Assembly (NCBI GenBank): GCA_012932295.1
Contig: JAAONU010000019.1
Location: forward strand, 29,303,913-29,367,912
Direction: 5' to 3'
DNA: 64,000 nt
DNA from: Cyclina sinensis
Taxonomy: Eukaryota > Mollusca > Bivalvia > Venerida > Veneridae
This document shows positions 37,994-51,500 of the stretch, one piece after another (within the stretch, counting starts at the first letter, position 1; the number at the start of each line of letters is the position of its first letter). The notes under the pieces were generated by a model that saw only the letters and a list, made by a program, of their open reading frames with translations, made no database searches and was not told the origin of the DNA. The position numbers were made by a program, and so were the translations under genes.

Positions 37994-38261
37994 ACATTGG
38001 TCCTTTCATTTGGATTCCTCTGCTTTCACTGCTATTTTCTTTTTTGGTATGGTGATAATTAAGCCTAATTATTTGCAACAATGGTAGTCAGATCACACAT
38101 TTAGTTTCGCAATATGTTTTGTTAACACCATTATATTTGTTATTTGATAATACTAACTTTTTATTTATTATATAAGTGACAATTTTAACAACTTAAAGTC
38201 AAGATTATCACAAAGAAAAACAAGGATAAAGCTAGATGATTCCAAATGAAAGGACCAATGT
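37994..38261. mobile_element. 268-bp foldback MITE
   Basis: The left arm ACATTGGTCCTTTCATTTGG and the right arm CCAAATGAAAGGACCAATGT are exact reverse complements. Weaker complementarity runs on for about 70 bases on each side, so most of the element can fold into one long hairpin. No clear target-site duplication was found. Confidence 0.8.
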
Positions 38262-39468
38262 GGAATTTGGTCTATCTTTGCTGTTATCTGAGTAAGGGAG
38301 ATAATTTGTTATCAGGAATGTCCCTCATTACACTAGGAGGGTGTTCATTTATTCCTTTTGTTCCTTTTATCAGAGACATCTATGTCTCTGCTTTTATTTA
38401 TAATAAAAGACTATCCACCCTAACTTTGTTCAACAAAAACTCTCTGCAGAAAAACAACTAGTATTTGTACATTCAGTTCACCTATAGGACTACAAATTTT
38501 TGACGGACAACTTGACACCGGAGCATGATAAGTTCATCCAGTTTTATATTATTTTAATTCAAAAGGATACTTAATGCCAAACACTAGCTACAAGTGCAAA
38601 TCTCATAAAATCTCGTGGCAGTGATTTAAGTTCTCGTAAAGTTTCGTTTGCATTATATGTCAGATATCTGTATAACTTTTGAAACTTGTTGAAAAAAAAA
38701 TGTATCATGCAACAGTGCATGCATTCTTACAAAAAAAGATATATTATTTATCAAAATCGGACCAGATATGAACAACGAAAGTTCGAAATAGTTGACCTGC
38801 CTTACATTTACAAGGTGTTTTCCACTGACTCATGAAGGAGTTTCTAATATGTCTTACTGTACGTCTTAAGTTAAAGCGTTTATTGGTGCACACGTCTGAC
38901 TAGTGCATTTCACAAATTCTGTCAGAGGCTATAATATCAACTGACCTATTCATTAAATTCTATCATTTAGAAAAACACAGCAAATGTTCTACTACAACGA
39001 ATACACAGTTTGACTGAAATGGAAACTAGGGAAATTAAAGTGCCGCTTTTTTGTTTGTCTCTTGAACTTTATTTTTTAACAATTTATCAGTTGTCTGATT
39101 TCTACGACTGGTGATTACGCTACTCTCCATCACCATACCGTTTGCTCAAGACTGTCAAGTTTAGAAAAAAATGTTAAATACGATGTGGGCAAACCTTTCT
39201 AGTTTAAATATGTATGAGTTAAGAAAAACTTTAACAAAGTTCTTCATTTGTTATGAATGCGTTTACTAAAAAACTTTAGATCTTTAAATAAGTATATCGA
39301 CTTTGTCTGGTTCCCGGTCGTACTTTGCTACGTAAATAGATAACGATAGTGGTAAGGTACAGGCAATTCAGACTACAAACTGCTCTTTATTTTAGTGTTG
39401 TATAACCAAAAATCTTAAATCTTACAGTTTCATGATTTTATACTACGCCAGACGGCGCTACGTAATTC

Positions 39469-39478
39469 ATTTCCGGGT
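39469..39478 (-). promoter_or_regulatory. ETS-type core upstream of the HIP1 start codon
   Basis: The minus strand reads ACCCGGAAAT, close to the ETS consensus CCGGAAGT, 80-90 bases before the HIP1 ATG in a locally GC-richer patch. No TATA box is evident. Inferred from motif and position only. Confidence 0.3.
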
Positions 39479-39559
39479 TTCGTCTTGTAAATATTTGGAA
39501 ATGTTCATTTCATTAAGCAACTGACAAACCTAGACGATTGTGCTCTAACTGACCTGAAA

Positions 39560-42500
39560 ATGTCATCCAGACATCTCCCAAGAGTTATTGGAGGACAGAG
39601 AGGAAAATCAACTCTTGAAATAGAGAGGGAACATTTTGAGAAAAATCAGGTAGAAATATTTCAGACAACTTCATAAGTATGGTTATTTAGTTTTTGCTGG
39701 TTGCAGTGTTTTTAAAGATTTTAGAGAAATAAAGCACACAAGTTGTTAGAACTAAGACTAAAGTACGTAATTATTCTTTTCAGTGTAAAGGGGCTCAAAG
39801 TTTAGTTTAGACTCATTTATTTTACATTGATTGCGAATTTGCGATACAACTTCTTGCAACATAGATTCATTACATTCGATGATTGCTTCCTGGGTTGCAT
39901 ACCAGTATTCGTGCAGTTTGGAGGAATATGAAGATTGTGAGAGAATCTCGCCTCTAACAGGATTTGAACCCGTGACCTTTGGGTCAGAAGCCCTATATCC
40001 CGTACCACGGTGCCTCCTTAAATGTGGGCTTAAAGTATATGTAAAGAAGCATAAAATATCATATACGCGGTGTAAAGTATCATGCACTGGGCATAAAGAA
40101 TATTGTAAGATGGCGACAGATTTAAATTTCATTTCATTAGATTATATGCATTTTTACTTTAAAGCACTTTTTATAATTACAAGTTGATTTTAAAATGTTA
40201 ACAAGTCCCTTCAGCATTTCGAAATCAGATTTTCTATGGAGTACACAAAGATCTAAAAATATGAGGTTTTCTCCAGTTAAGACATTTATTAATATTTTTA
40301 TTATTATCATTATTTCACATTCTTATATAACATGAGAAAAAAACAATGATAACAGTGCATAATTATCAAAACGCATAACATACTAGCAAAATATAGTCAG
40401 AAGTCAATATTTTCAAAAGTCTACACATAGTATTTTTCTTTTCTTAAACAATCAATCATGGATAGTACAAAACATACAGAGAAGACATTTTTACTTTATT
40501 TATTATATTTTTGACACATTTATTTTGTTATTATGATTATATCTTCAATAAAGTTGATCACTGTTGATTGCAATAATTCTGAATCTGGTAATTCCTAATT
40601 TGCCATTAAACATTGTGATACTCATCATGGTATCTGAATAACTTCTACCCTAACATTTGATTTCAGAAAAAAAACGCCAAAAACAACTCGACATAAACAT
40701 TTAACTACAAAGACCTAAAAATCCTGCCTGCCTAGTATAGTCAGTATTGACTTTTGGCAGTAATAAGTTGAAATTGAAATAAATAATCAATATTTCTAGA
40801 TCATAGTAATGGAAGACACCAATGGTTAAGAGTATCCTGTAAGAACAAAATTATTTAAAATTAATGTTACTTTTACTGGTCAGTCATAAGTAATAAAATA
40901 AAATAATATTGCAATATATATAACCTGGGTCGATTGCCCGTTCTGCAAAACCAATTCTGTATATTTACTTTAACAATATGAAATGCAAAAACATGTTTCA
41001 TGCATAGTTGTGCAGCAGTTTATCTTATTTTTTCTCATGTATGAATCAGTTGATCGTTTAAATGTACAACATCTAACTGGAAACAATAAACAAAAAAATC
41101 GCAGGACAGAAACGGGAATATCCATGTTGAAACATTGATATTATATAGAAACACAATGCATTTAAAAACTAAATATTTTTTCCACCACTATATGATTTCT
41201 TTGTTTGCTGGGGATCCAGTTAAAAGACATTTTCATATTTCATATGTTTTGCTTCCTGAAAAATTAATATAGCAGTATGTATGCAATAGTTTCCTGTTCA
41301 GTCAATGATGATTAAAACAACTGACTCACAGATGGGCCGGCGATGAAAAAAATAAAATGTTTATACATCTAGAATTTCTAGCTGTAATTGTGAAGAACAT
41401 ATCTAAACTATGTTACTGACTCATTTTTTGTTAAAGAAAAACATCAAAATACAAAGTTTTACACTTCTATCAGTAAAAAAAAATTACCCAGTTAGTCACG
41501 GGGTAGAAACTTTAGTTATAACTTTAATTTTGATGAATATTGATAACTAGTCTCTGTGGCTCTCAGGTGTAGATCATCACTCTATATTTTACTGACTGAA
41601 AGGTCATGGGTTTAAATCCTTGTATAATCAAAACTTTTTTTTCAGTTTTCATGGTGTATAGAGGCAGAATATTATGTTTTTTCTATAGTACAGGTTTTTT
41701 TTTTCGATTTTGGGGAAAAGGCGTTGCCTTTCAGTGGGGGGGGGGGGAAATGCACGAAAAATCACATTTTTGGGGGAAACCCTTATATTAACAAAACAGG
41801 TTAATAACTTCAAAATAAACAATAAAAACTTTTACCATCAGAATATGATTTTTTAAGTCGCTTTAATGAGTCAATTATAACTTAACGCAGAATTCTGACT
41901 AGATAGGAATACTTTACACTGCATTTATAATACTTTATGCCAAAAAGTATACTTTACATGCTTTAGGTACTCCGGTTATCTAAAATAGATAAGAAGAATA
42001 ATTACCATTATACAGCACGCGCCAGGAGGAACACACATTTTCCGCTTTTTTTGCATGGACATGGAAAAAGAAATATCCGCTGCGACAACAAGGAAAAAGA
42101 CGGACATCCTCAATGTCTCGACATCACAAAATAATTTGGCTATACTTGACGACCAGCGCGAAATTAATCCATAACTCACCTGGATTAGCTGAACATATAA
42201 CGAAACGACCGTAATGAAACTGTGCATTTTACGTCTAGCAATTATGTGAGTTTTGGTAAAATTAAGATCAAATTTCAAATGCATTTGCTGTGTGAGTTTG
42301 TTGTGTACTTTCGTTGTTGAAATTTTGAAATCACTTGTTATTATATAGCAAAATCGATCAGTAATTTTTGCCAAGACATCAAGCGCCTAGACGATACAGA
42401 TGTTGCAGCAGGGTTTATAAAGCAGTTTTAACACGTCTCAATCTGAAACCAGTCAATTTGTTTTCCGAAAATATGGTCAGCTGTTTCGAGAAGCAACTGC

Positions 42501-45500
42501 TTTGAATTACCATTCTTTACGTTAGCAGATTGGAGCATTAGTAAACAAATGCATCAGAATGAGAGTTTTATACATTTATTTGATATTTTTAAGGTGTAAA
42601 ATTTGCCGCAATGCATGTTATCAGGAACTATGTGAGCCTCGATATCAATAATTACCTTTGATAAAGTTTGTGGAACCATTAATGGAACCATTAATATTTG
42701 GTGACCCTGTCCGCGGCGGGTATCGTTGAAATGCCGTGGATTTGGTCTCGTTATACGGAATGGGTAGTCCGCGATGACCTGGAGGAAAATTAGAGTTTCT
42801 CCTGGCATGTACTGTAAATTCAAGATGGAACTATTTGGCTAGTTTTGAAATCCTTGTATTTTATATTTCTTGTTTTTACCCAAACAGAACCAAAATATTA
42901 TTTTAAGACTGCTTTCTCTAGACTTAAACCAAAGTATTTATATCAAAAACTTCTAATCAGTATTTTATAAATGAATGTTCTAAATACATAAAGAATGATT
43001 AAGGTGATTCTAGAAATGATACATGAAACTGGGATATACATTGTAACACGTTTGTGTTGTGTATATTGTTTGTGGCAGTGGTACCCACCAGTGTGGTTAT
43101 CAATAGTGCTGTTGTCATGTGACATTAGCAGGGATATGTAAACTTAGATGGTACATATATAACTCCGTAAAATTCATCTTTTTAGGAATATTCACATAGA
43201 TATTGCATGAAATCAATGAAAATAACCTTATTCATTCAAGGTACAAAAAAAGTTTTCTCAGATTTATTTAAGTAACATTCTTGACAATTTAATTCAGGTC
43301 AGTGACAACTTTCTTTGTTGTACACACAGGAGATATTAACTCAAAAAGTTGCACAATATCATCACTTGCATACTATTAGTTTGGATATCAAAAGAGGCAG
43401 GGGGGTCAAAACAAGAAGCAGGATGCTGGACATACATGTATGTTTTGGAAAGGGTTGCTTCTACATGCAGTATATAATTGTCAACAAAATTGATAGGGCT
43501 GTACAGCATTTGTTGAGTAAATACTAAATTTCTCGAGTGAACTGCATACATGTATTTTAATGCCTTCTTAAAATGGTACATTGTAATTGTATTTGCTAGA
43601 CAGTAGTTCTATCATAATAAACTTTGTTAACACACAACAATATTGGAGACTGCAGTTTTCAGTGTCTGATTCTTCAAGGGTTCTGTCCCAGTCCAAATAA
43701 AAGGGATCTAATTTGCTCATGACATAGTTATTTTTATGCATTAATACAATTATTATTCATCTTTTGCTAGTATTAGCTTCACTGTTGTTACAATTATATA
43801 TCATAATATATTGTATATTTATTTATATATGTCATTAATTCATAAAATTGCTAAAATTTCCAAAAAGGGATATACCAACTCATTGCATATGAGATTTTTT
43901 TACAAAATTAAATACAGTCTTACTTTTTGTTTGTAATGCTTTACAAAGCCTTTTTTACACAAGAAAGAGATTTCATTATTGTTGTTATAATTATAAAATT
44001 TGAAAGGAGAGTATCTGCAGCAGCTTTTGCTTTTGATTATGACATAAATTTATTGCGTAGAAGAAACATTTTTCAAGTGTTCCTTCAATCCGTAGTTGGT
44101 GAAAAACATAAAGTTCAGTCATATAAACATTCAAACACTAATTTTACTTCCTCAGTTAACATCAGAAAGTAAGATGTTCAGAATTAAAAAGCAGTCATCT
44201 ATACACCCTCAATTTTTAAGTTACCAGAAAAAGTACTTTGTAACTTACATGTACTTGGATCAAAAGAGAAATTTATTGTCCAAATTATATAAAAAAATAT
44301 CAGTAAAATTTTCAGAATCATTTAATAGTAACATAGTTAGATATTTGAAATTCACACATTTACTTTTCACATAATGAGTATTGTAAAATCAGTATGTAGC
44401 ATTTTTGTATTCCTTCCACTATTCTCATCATGGTGATTTTCAATGGCAATGGATTTTGTCTGAATCAAAACTCTACAAAATCTATTTATATTAAACTTTT
44501 TCAACAATGTTAAGGACCAGAATGGACAAAAACTATCAGTCAACAACCAGAAAGGCCAAGTCCATAAACAAATAGTGAGTTAACAGTATTTGATAAAATA
44601 CTTCACATATTATCAAGTTAACTTCAATTTGCAATGTAGAAAGAAAGGAAAGGGTGCTTCTCACAAGTGACATGGCGAAGTAATAAGTGGGCATTTTTGA
44701 GGTAACAATAAATACTATAATAATTATTTACCTGTCCAATGAAATTCAGGGGTATCTTGCTTTGATGTTTTCTATGTATATGAAAATCGCGTTTTGATTC
44801 TTTTTTCAGACTGTTGCTATCAACAAAGCAATAAATACACAAGAGACTCCTGTCAAGGAAAAACACCTGCGAAGTATCCTTTAAGAATGTACCATAAAGT
44901 CAAGTATTTTCTCAAAGCCAAAGATAGAGAACTTTGTTGATGATACCCAAGAATTAAAAAAAAGTAGAAGTTTGTCAGGGAATAAAGTATATTTTAGCTT
45001 TTTTAGCTTTCTCATTATACATTGTACGAATGTAATGAAAACATCCTGGTTTAAATGAAAATGTACATTTCACAGATACGCTGATGTTTTTATCAGAAAA
45101 TTTGAGTAGATAAAAATGAAATTTGATAATTAAATCTTGATTTTGTTGAAAACTTGCATGTTATGATTTTTCTTGATAAGTTATATTGAACTATATTTAC
45201 ATGTTTTAGTATACCTTACAAAACCTGTAAAATGCACAACATAAGAATTTATATAAGAGATGATAATTGAACTCTGCTGATTAAACAAGAGATATACAAA
45301 ATTTCAAATGCAAGTTAATGAGTCATATATTGTTTATATGTTAAGCTATAGGTGTGTATCTGAGTCAGACAGGTTAAAGCAAAGAGTCAGACAGGTTAAA
45401 GCAAACCAGACCACTTGTATAGCCCAAGGGTTTGAAAATAAAGGAAAGTAGTTTGTAACTTTTACTAACACCTTACTAGTTTTGTTACATTTGAAAAAGA

Positions 45501-48500
45501 TGAGAATTCATTTATTACATAAGGAAGATGGTGACTCCAATCCCCAAAAAAGAACATGCGGAAAAATCGTGTGACAATCTGAGCTCTTTAAATATTAATA
45601 TTCCACTTTGCAATAACCTCTGGGCTTAGACACATTCATACTGATTTTATTGTGTAGCAATATTTTCCTTCTGAAAAAGAAAGAATATAACTCTAAGTGC
45701 CCTTACCATTGTAGTAAAGTAGCACAATTGTTAAGTATTGTTAGAAAGAAACTCTAAAATATTAAGAGGCTACTTGAGTTAATTGGTATTTCAAGTAGCA
45801 GTCAAGCACATTGTTTATAATAAGTTGCTCATTCATTGTTTCTTTTGCCCCTGTCACTTGAATGAAATTTGAATTCAATGAATATGTAAAATAAAGCACA
45901 AGTAAGGTATATATTAACTTCGTTTAATTTAGATGAGATGTTGTCCTGTCAGACTGGGGAAGGTATTTTTAAGTGGTCAGGTTATGGTTGAGAACTAATT
46001 GACTCGGCACATTAAATGCTTTAAATTTATTGCATTTAAATATTAAAATTTGACTTTTGACTCTTCTTATATATGGCAACTTTAATGGGCCTATAACCAG
46101 TACCCTGCAATAATTAATAAATGAAAAGTTGCAGTTGTAAACCTTTAAATGGTTTAAAAGTGATAGGGACAGATTAGTCCATAGCCAGACTCCTTTTTTT
46201 GGTTACCTAGTGTGCTTGCTAAAAATATGCAAGAAAACAAATAACAACAACAACATGTAAGGCATTCTACAGTTAAGCAATATTACCACTACAATTGAGT
46301 TTTAGTCTTGAAACAACCTTGACCTTTATGAAGATACAATAATAGGGACATTCACAGACCATGGTGGAGGGTTGTTCTGGCATGTGACCACCAAACAAAT
46401 GCAACTGCAAGCGAATCCAATACTGTGTTGGAAATTCTGTCATGTTCTTCATAAACTTCTCCGTGAGGGTCACCAGAATGTGTTTCCAGATTCACAGAAA
46501 TACAGGACTTACTTGGAAGAGCTGGGGAAATTATGGGTAACAAAAAGTTTTGTCATGTTATTTAGCAAAAGAAAGACAGGATTTTAGTTTTTAAATCTCT
46601 CATTTAAAAATCTCTATACTTTATTTACCAAAAGAAAAACATTTGAGTTTTGATGTCACTCATTTGAAAATCTCTTCCTGGTATTTTGTATAACAAATAC
46701 ATGATTTTAGTTTTTAAGAATATTCTTTTCACATTCATTGGTCACAGGGCCACCTGAAAGATGGTTATGGAAAATTGATAGCTGCTTATACGGTGTTGCT
46801 GAACCAGAAGCTACTCTTTCACAAGAAGGTAAGAATGGTTGAAGAGTTTTCCACTTAAAACAAATAACCACTTTGATGATTGGTTGGAGAGTTTTCCACT
46901 TAAAACAAATAACCACTTTGGTGTTTGGGAGTTAAATTCTGCACAAAATGTATAATGTTTGTACTTTTTTTTCCAATTGAAGAAAATTGAAATGGTGATG
47001 GTTATTTACTCTTTCACAAAAGGGGAGAGGTACTTTTTGTACATTTTTTTCATCTGTAAAAAAAAAAACTGAATTGGTGTGGATTTTTGTTGAATTATCA
47101 CAAGTTTACAGAAACCACATGAACTTTATTTGTTATTAATTTAAAGTCTATTTTAATATCTAACTAGGCTTCCTTTAGTTAGTAAATATACTTTAAACTC
47201 TTAATTATATTCCTTATTCCCTAGAAAGCTTTATTTTGTTTCATGATGAACCTTTTACTACATTTTCAGAATGTTTTTTTTTTTAAGATTACAACTGCAA
47301 TTTTTTTTAAGACAGAGGAAAATTCTCAGTATTTTGGATATGGCTATTTTTAGTATCCAGATATTCCTCGTTTAGTAAGTTTCTTGTTCATTAGTCCTTG
47401 TTTATATTCCTCATTTAATCAATGAATACACCCCCTTCTGAAGTATAAGTGAAACATTATGTAAAGAGCTATTAATTTTGTTTTGTACCAAAATACTGTT
47501 CTTTCCATTAGAAACCACATTTAGTACCCAAAGTACTGTAGTCCATATTTTATATCTAATTGTTCACTGATAAGTAACCATTTTAAAATCCAGAATTATA
47601 TGGTACTTGTTATCAGAACCCAAATTTTCCTCACTTTATAAACGTCTTTTTTGTAGCACTATTCTTTATTTGCAACTTTTCGTGTATCAAAATACTCTTC
47701 ATTAAATCACTTAAAATGTTTTTCATATTTAAGGAGGACATATACATGTAGTAATTGCACTGCTTGTCTTTTCATCAGTGCATTCACACATGCTATCCAA
47801 CCTATTGTTCACCCAATTGTTCTTTAGCCATTTAAGAGCATTTTTAGTCACCTAAGAGTTTTTCAAATGAAAAGCATCAGAGAAGACTTACTCTTGCCTA
47901 TTTTTCCCATAGCCACCTAAGTATCTATTAGTATGCACACCAATGTACAAAACAGTTACCCTGCACCTCTGCCATTTCCATAGGATTTGGATATAACTTG
48001 TCACAAATGTTTATTACACAGAAACATTGTTTCACAAAGAAGACGAAGGTATCTAATAGTGATGTTGCTAAAAACAGCAAAACCTACCTACAGACAGCAA
48101 TACCTACAAACAGCAATACCTACAAACAGCAATACCTACAAACAGCAATACCTACTTACAAACAGCAAAACCTACCTACAAACAGCAATACCTACTTACA
48201 AACAGCAATACCTACTTACAAACAGCAATACCTACCTACAGACAGCAATATATTCTTACAAACAGCAAAACCTACCCACAAACAGCAATACGTACAAACT
48301 GCAATACCTACAAACAGCAAAACCTACCTACAAACAGCAAAACCTACCTACAAACAGCAATACCTACTTACAAACAGCAATACATACCTACAGACAGCAA
48401 TATTTACTTACAAACAGCAAAACCTACAAACTGCAATTCCTACAAACAGCAATACCTACTAACAAAGAGCAATACCTACTAACAAAGAACAATACCTACC

Positions 48501-51500
48501 TACAAACAGCAAAACCTACCTACGAACAGCCATACCTACATACAAACACTTAACAGCAATACCTACCTACGGTCAGTAATACCTACCTACAGCAATACCT
48601 ACAAACAACAATGCCTACAAATGGCAGTGCCTACAAACAGCAGTACCTACAAACAGTAATGCAGTGACATCAAGAACCTTTTCTGAATATTTGTTGAATT
48701 CAACCTGATGATTTTTGTCCAGAAATCCCTTTTTGCCATATTTTGTACCATTTCAAAGTCATCATCAATGCAGTTGATATGACAGAGTAAAAATATCATG
48801 AAAGGAATAGGATGCAGTTACCACATGGTCAGAACATGAGAACATGTTCTCAAAGCATTAAAATATAAACAAAGTGAAGCTGAAGCATCATCAGTTTCTA
48901 AACAATATCATAAAACACAGGCCCTTTACTTTCATTTTGTGCAAGATGTAAAATGTGATATACTGGTAAACTGAACCAGTTTTAAATGAGGTCAGAATGC
49001 ATGTTAATATAGAATACTGCCAACATTGATGATTCCGTCCACTCTGTTACTTTGTGATACTTCAAAGGATTTTGAATTAACTTGGCACAAATGTTCAGCA
49101 CAATGATTTAGTACATCTTGAACAATCTGTCCGTCTGTCTATACAGGCAGATAACATTGTAAGTTCATGTAAGATTTTGCATCTGGTCTGTAACTCTTGT
49201 CATTTTTTTAATATGATTTTGATGCTACTCGTCATAAATGTTCAGGTCAGTAGTCATTGTCTAAATAATATAAAATACTGTCAGCATTTATGTTCTGATC
49301 TGCTTTGTAATTCTGTCGATTTTGAAATAATGTTGAACAATTTTTCAACAGATTTAGGAAATATGTTTCAAGCTGTCCATCTGTCTGTCCACCTGTCAGT
49401 TTGACAGTACTACAAATTACAAAGAATACTATGTACATACATGTATGTGTTAAATAGTCTGCTCTGTAACTTATTATTATATGACACATGTACATTAACT
49501 TAAGATGTAAGCAATTTGTCATAATCTGTCCATACATTTATCTGTCCCCTTTCACACCAAATGATAACTGAATACTGCCATCTTGTATTTTTGTGTCAGC
49601 TCTGTATGTCATTAAAAAATCAAGAAAACCTGGAACAAATGTTCACCAGATTGAAACAGTATGTCACAGATTGGCCATCCTTCTATTTGTCTGTCAGTTG
49701 TCTTCACTACCAGCTCAACCAAATGATATAGAATACTGCATACCTATTTGTTTGTGTTTGCTCGGTTACTTATTGGCACATTACATGATTTTGAAATAAC
49801 TTCTAACTACATTGAGGCAATATGTAGCAAACTGATAGTCAATACCTTGGTCTGTCTGTCTGACCTCTGTTCACACTGCCTTCCTGTAAATTTGTGCCAG
49901 ATTTGGCATTTCATTTAAGTAGCAACGCCTCAAGCCAAACACTTCTAGCAGGCAATGCCGTTTGGGGGCGTTTTACTTACAGTGACAGCTTGTTTAATGT
50001 CTGTTTCAGTGCAAAAGTATTCCGCATTCTAAAGATTGTTTTTTTTGTTTTGTTTTTTTTTGTAACACAAATATTCTTTTTGTAAATAGCCTTGTTTCAG
50101 TTCCAAGTATTTACTGTTTTGTAGACATTTTCTGTAATGTAGAGTATTTTCCATCTATTAGATGGCTATTTTCCAGACTAGAAAATATTCCTCAGTTTTA
50201 GTATTAAAAACCCTTATTTTGCAGATATTTGTTTTTCAGTACCAAGAAATTCAGCATTTTTTCTTCTATCTATTTTTAGTACCCAGACATACCTGGAAAC
50301 CTGTTGATGACAGATGAGGTGTTTGCAAGAATATGTGGCACAGATGTTAATAGCTAGTAAGTTTAGACATTTTCTGTATCAGCTTGTTTTCTGTAGTCAG
50401 TGGTTGATTCTTTCCCAAAAGAAACCAGACAACCAGGCTTTGGTCAACAGATGAGCAGCTAAAATTTTAGCATGATACATAATTCTCTATTCACATTACA
50501 TTTGTACTTTAATTTTCTTCAACAGTGTGAATGCTTTAGTGTTATTTGTTTAAAAAAAATAACTCTAGACATGAACAACTTTGAAGTTAAGAATGGTTGT
50601 GAAGTCCATAGAATGTTTTTACTGTACACTTGTTCTTCTGTAGCAATTTCATTTCACTTTAGTTGTAATTACAATATGGCATTGCAGTTAAGCTCGAATG
50701 AATCTTTCAAGAATCCTCCCCCAACCCCCAATAAACTTAGTTTAAGGGGATTATATAAGAGAGTCAGTTTGTCTGTGTTTTAACAAGATACACACCAGTT
50801 GAACACAGATATGAGTGGCATAGTTTTAGAAAGATATATCTTGGTCATTAATGTGGAATCTTGTCAATAAATAACCAAAATATAATATTCCTATTTTGTG
50901 CCATGGTTTAACCTGTTATTTTTTGTGCTTGCAGTTTTGAGATCAGTGTAGATATGTTGGACTATATGGATGAAGTGCTGAATCTTCAACAACAAGGTAA
51001 ACAGATACCACAGTTTATACCATTCATTAGCTGTCCAAGTTAAGTGGAAAGAGTTTTTGAAGTGTGAATTTTTCTTTAATTAAGTAAAATGACTTTCTGG
51101 ATGCATGAATATTTCTTTCAGAAAGTGAAATTTCTTTTTGGATTTATAAAAAAATATCTTAAGCTGAATGAAATTACTTTTTGAATTTGTGAATATTTTC
51201 TGTAATTAAGTGAAATGACATTTTTGATTTATGAATATTTCATTTATAAACTATGAATATTTCTTTTTTTAGTGAGGTATCTTTTTGGTATAATTAGTAA
51301 TTCAGTAGTAAAGTGAAATGACTTTATAATTATGAGTATACTTTGTCGAACTTGTCTGCCCCAAAAACACAGGTCAGGTTAATTGCAATCATGCATAAGT
51401 AAGAATTTCTTTAAAGGGATTCACAGGGCAAAGCCAAATGAAAGCTGTTGCATAGATCCTACAAGTTCCATGTGATAAAGGCTAAATTCTTAAAGTCCCG

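Larger units (their letters stand above)
35485..39559. other. Shared upstream region between GLT1D1 and HIP1
   Basis: About 4 kb separate the divergent start codons. No coding exon was recognised. It contains an inverted-repeat MITE (37994-38261), a CTT tract (37272-37298) and a short 'aagggattgt' triplet near 36530. 5' UTR exons of either gene could be here but cannot be seen from sequence alone. Confidence 0.5.

Noticed and set aside
39758..40187. ORFs of 118-124 codons on both strands
   Set aside because: They are translations of a tRNA-derived SINE and its flank.
47987..48553. Gln/Tyr/Thr-rich 188-codon ORF
   Set aside because: It is the translation of a 16/20-bp minisatellite inside HIP1 intron 4, open in two frames at once.
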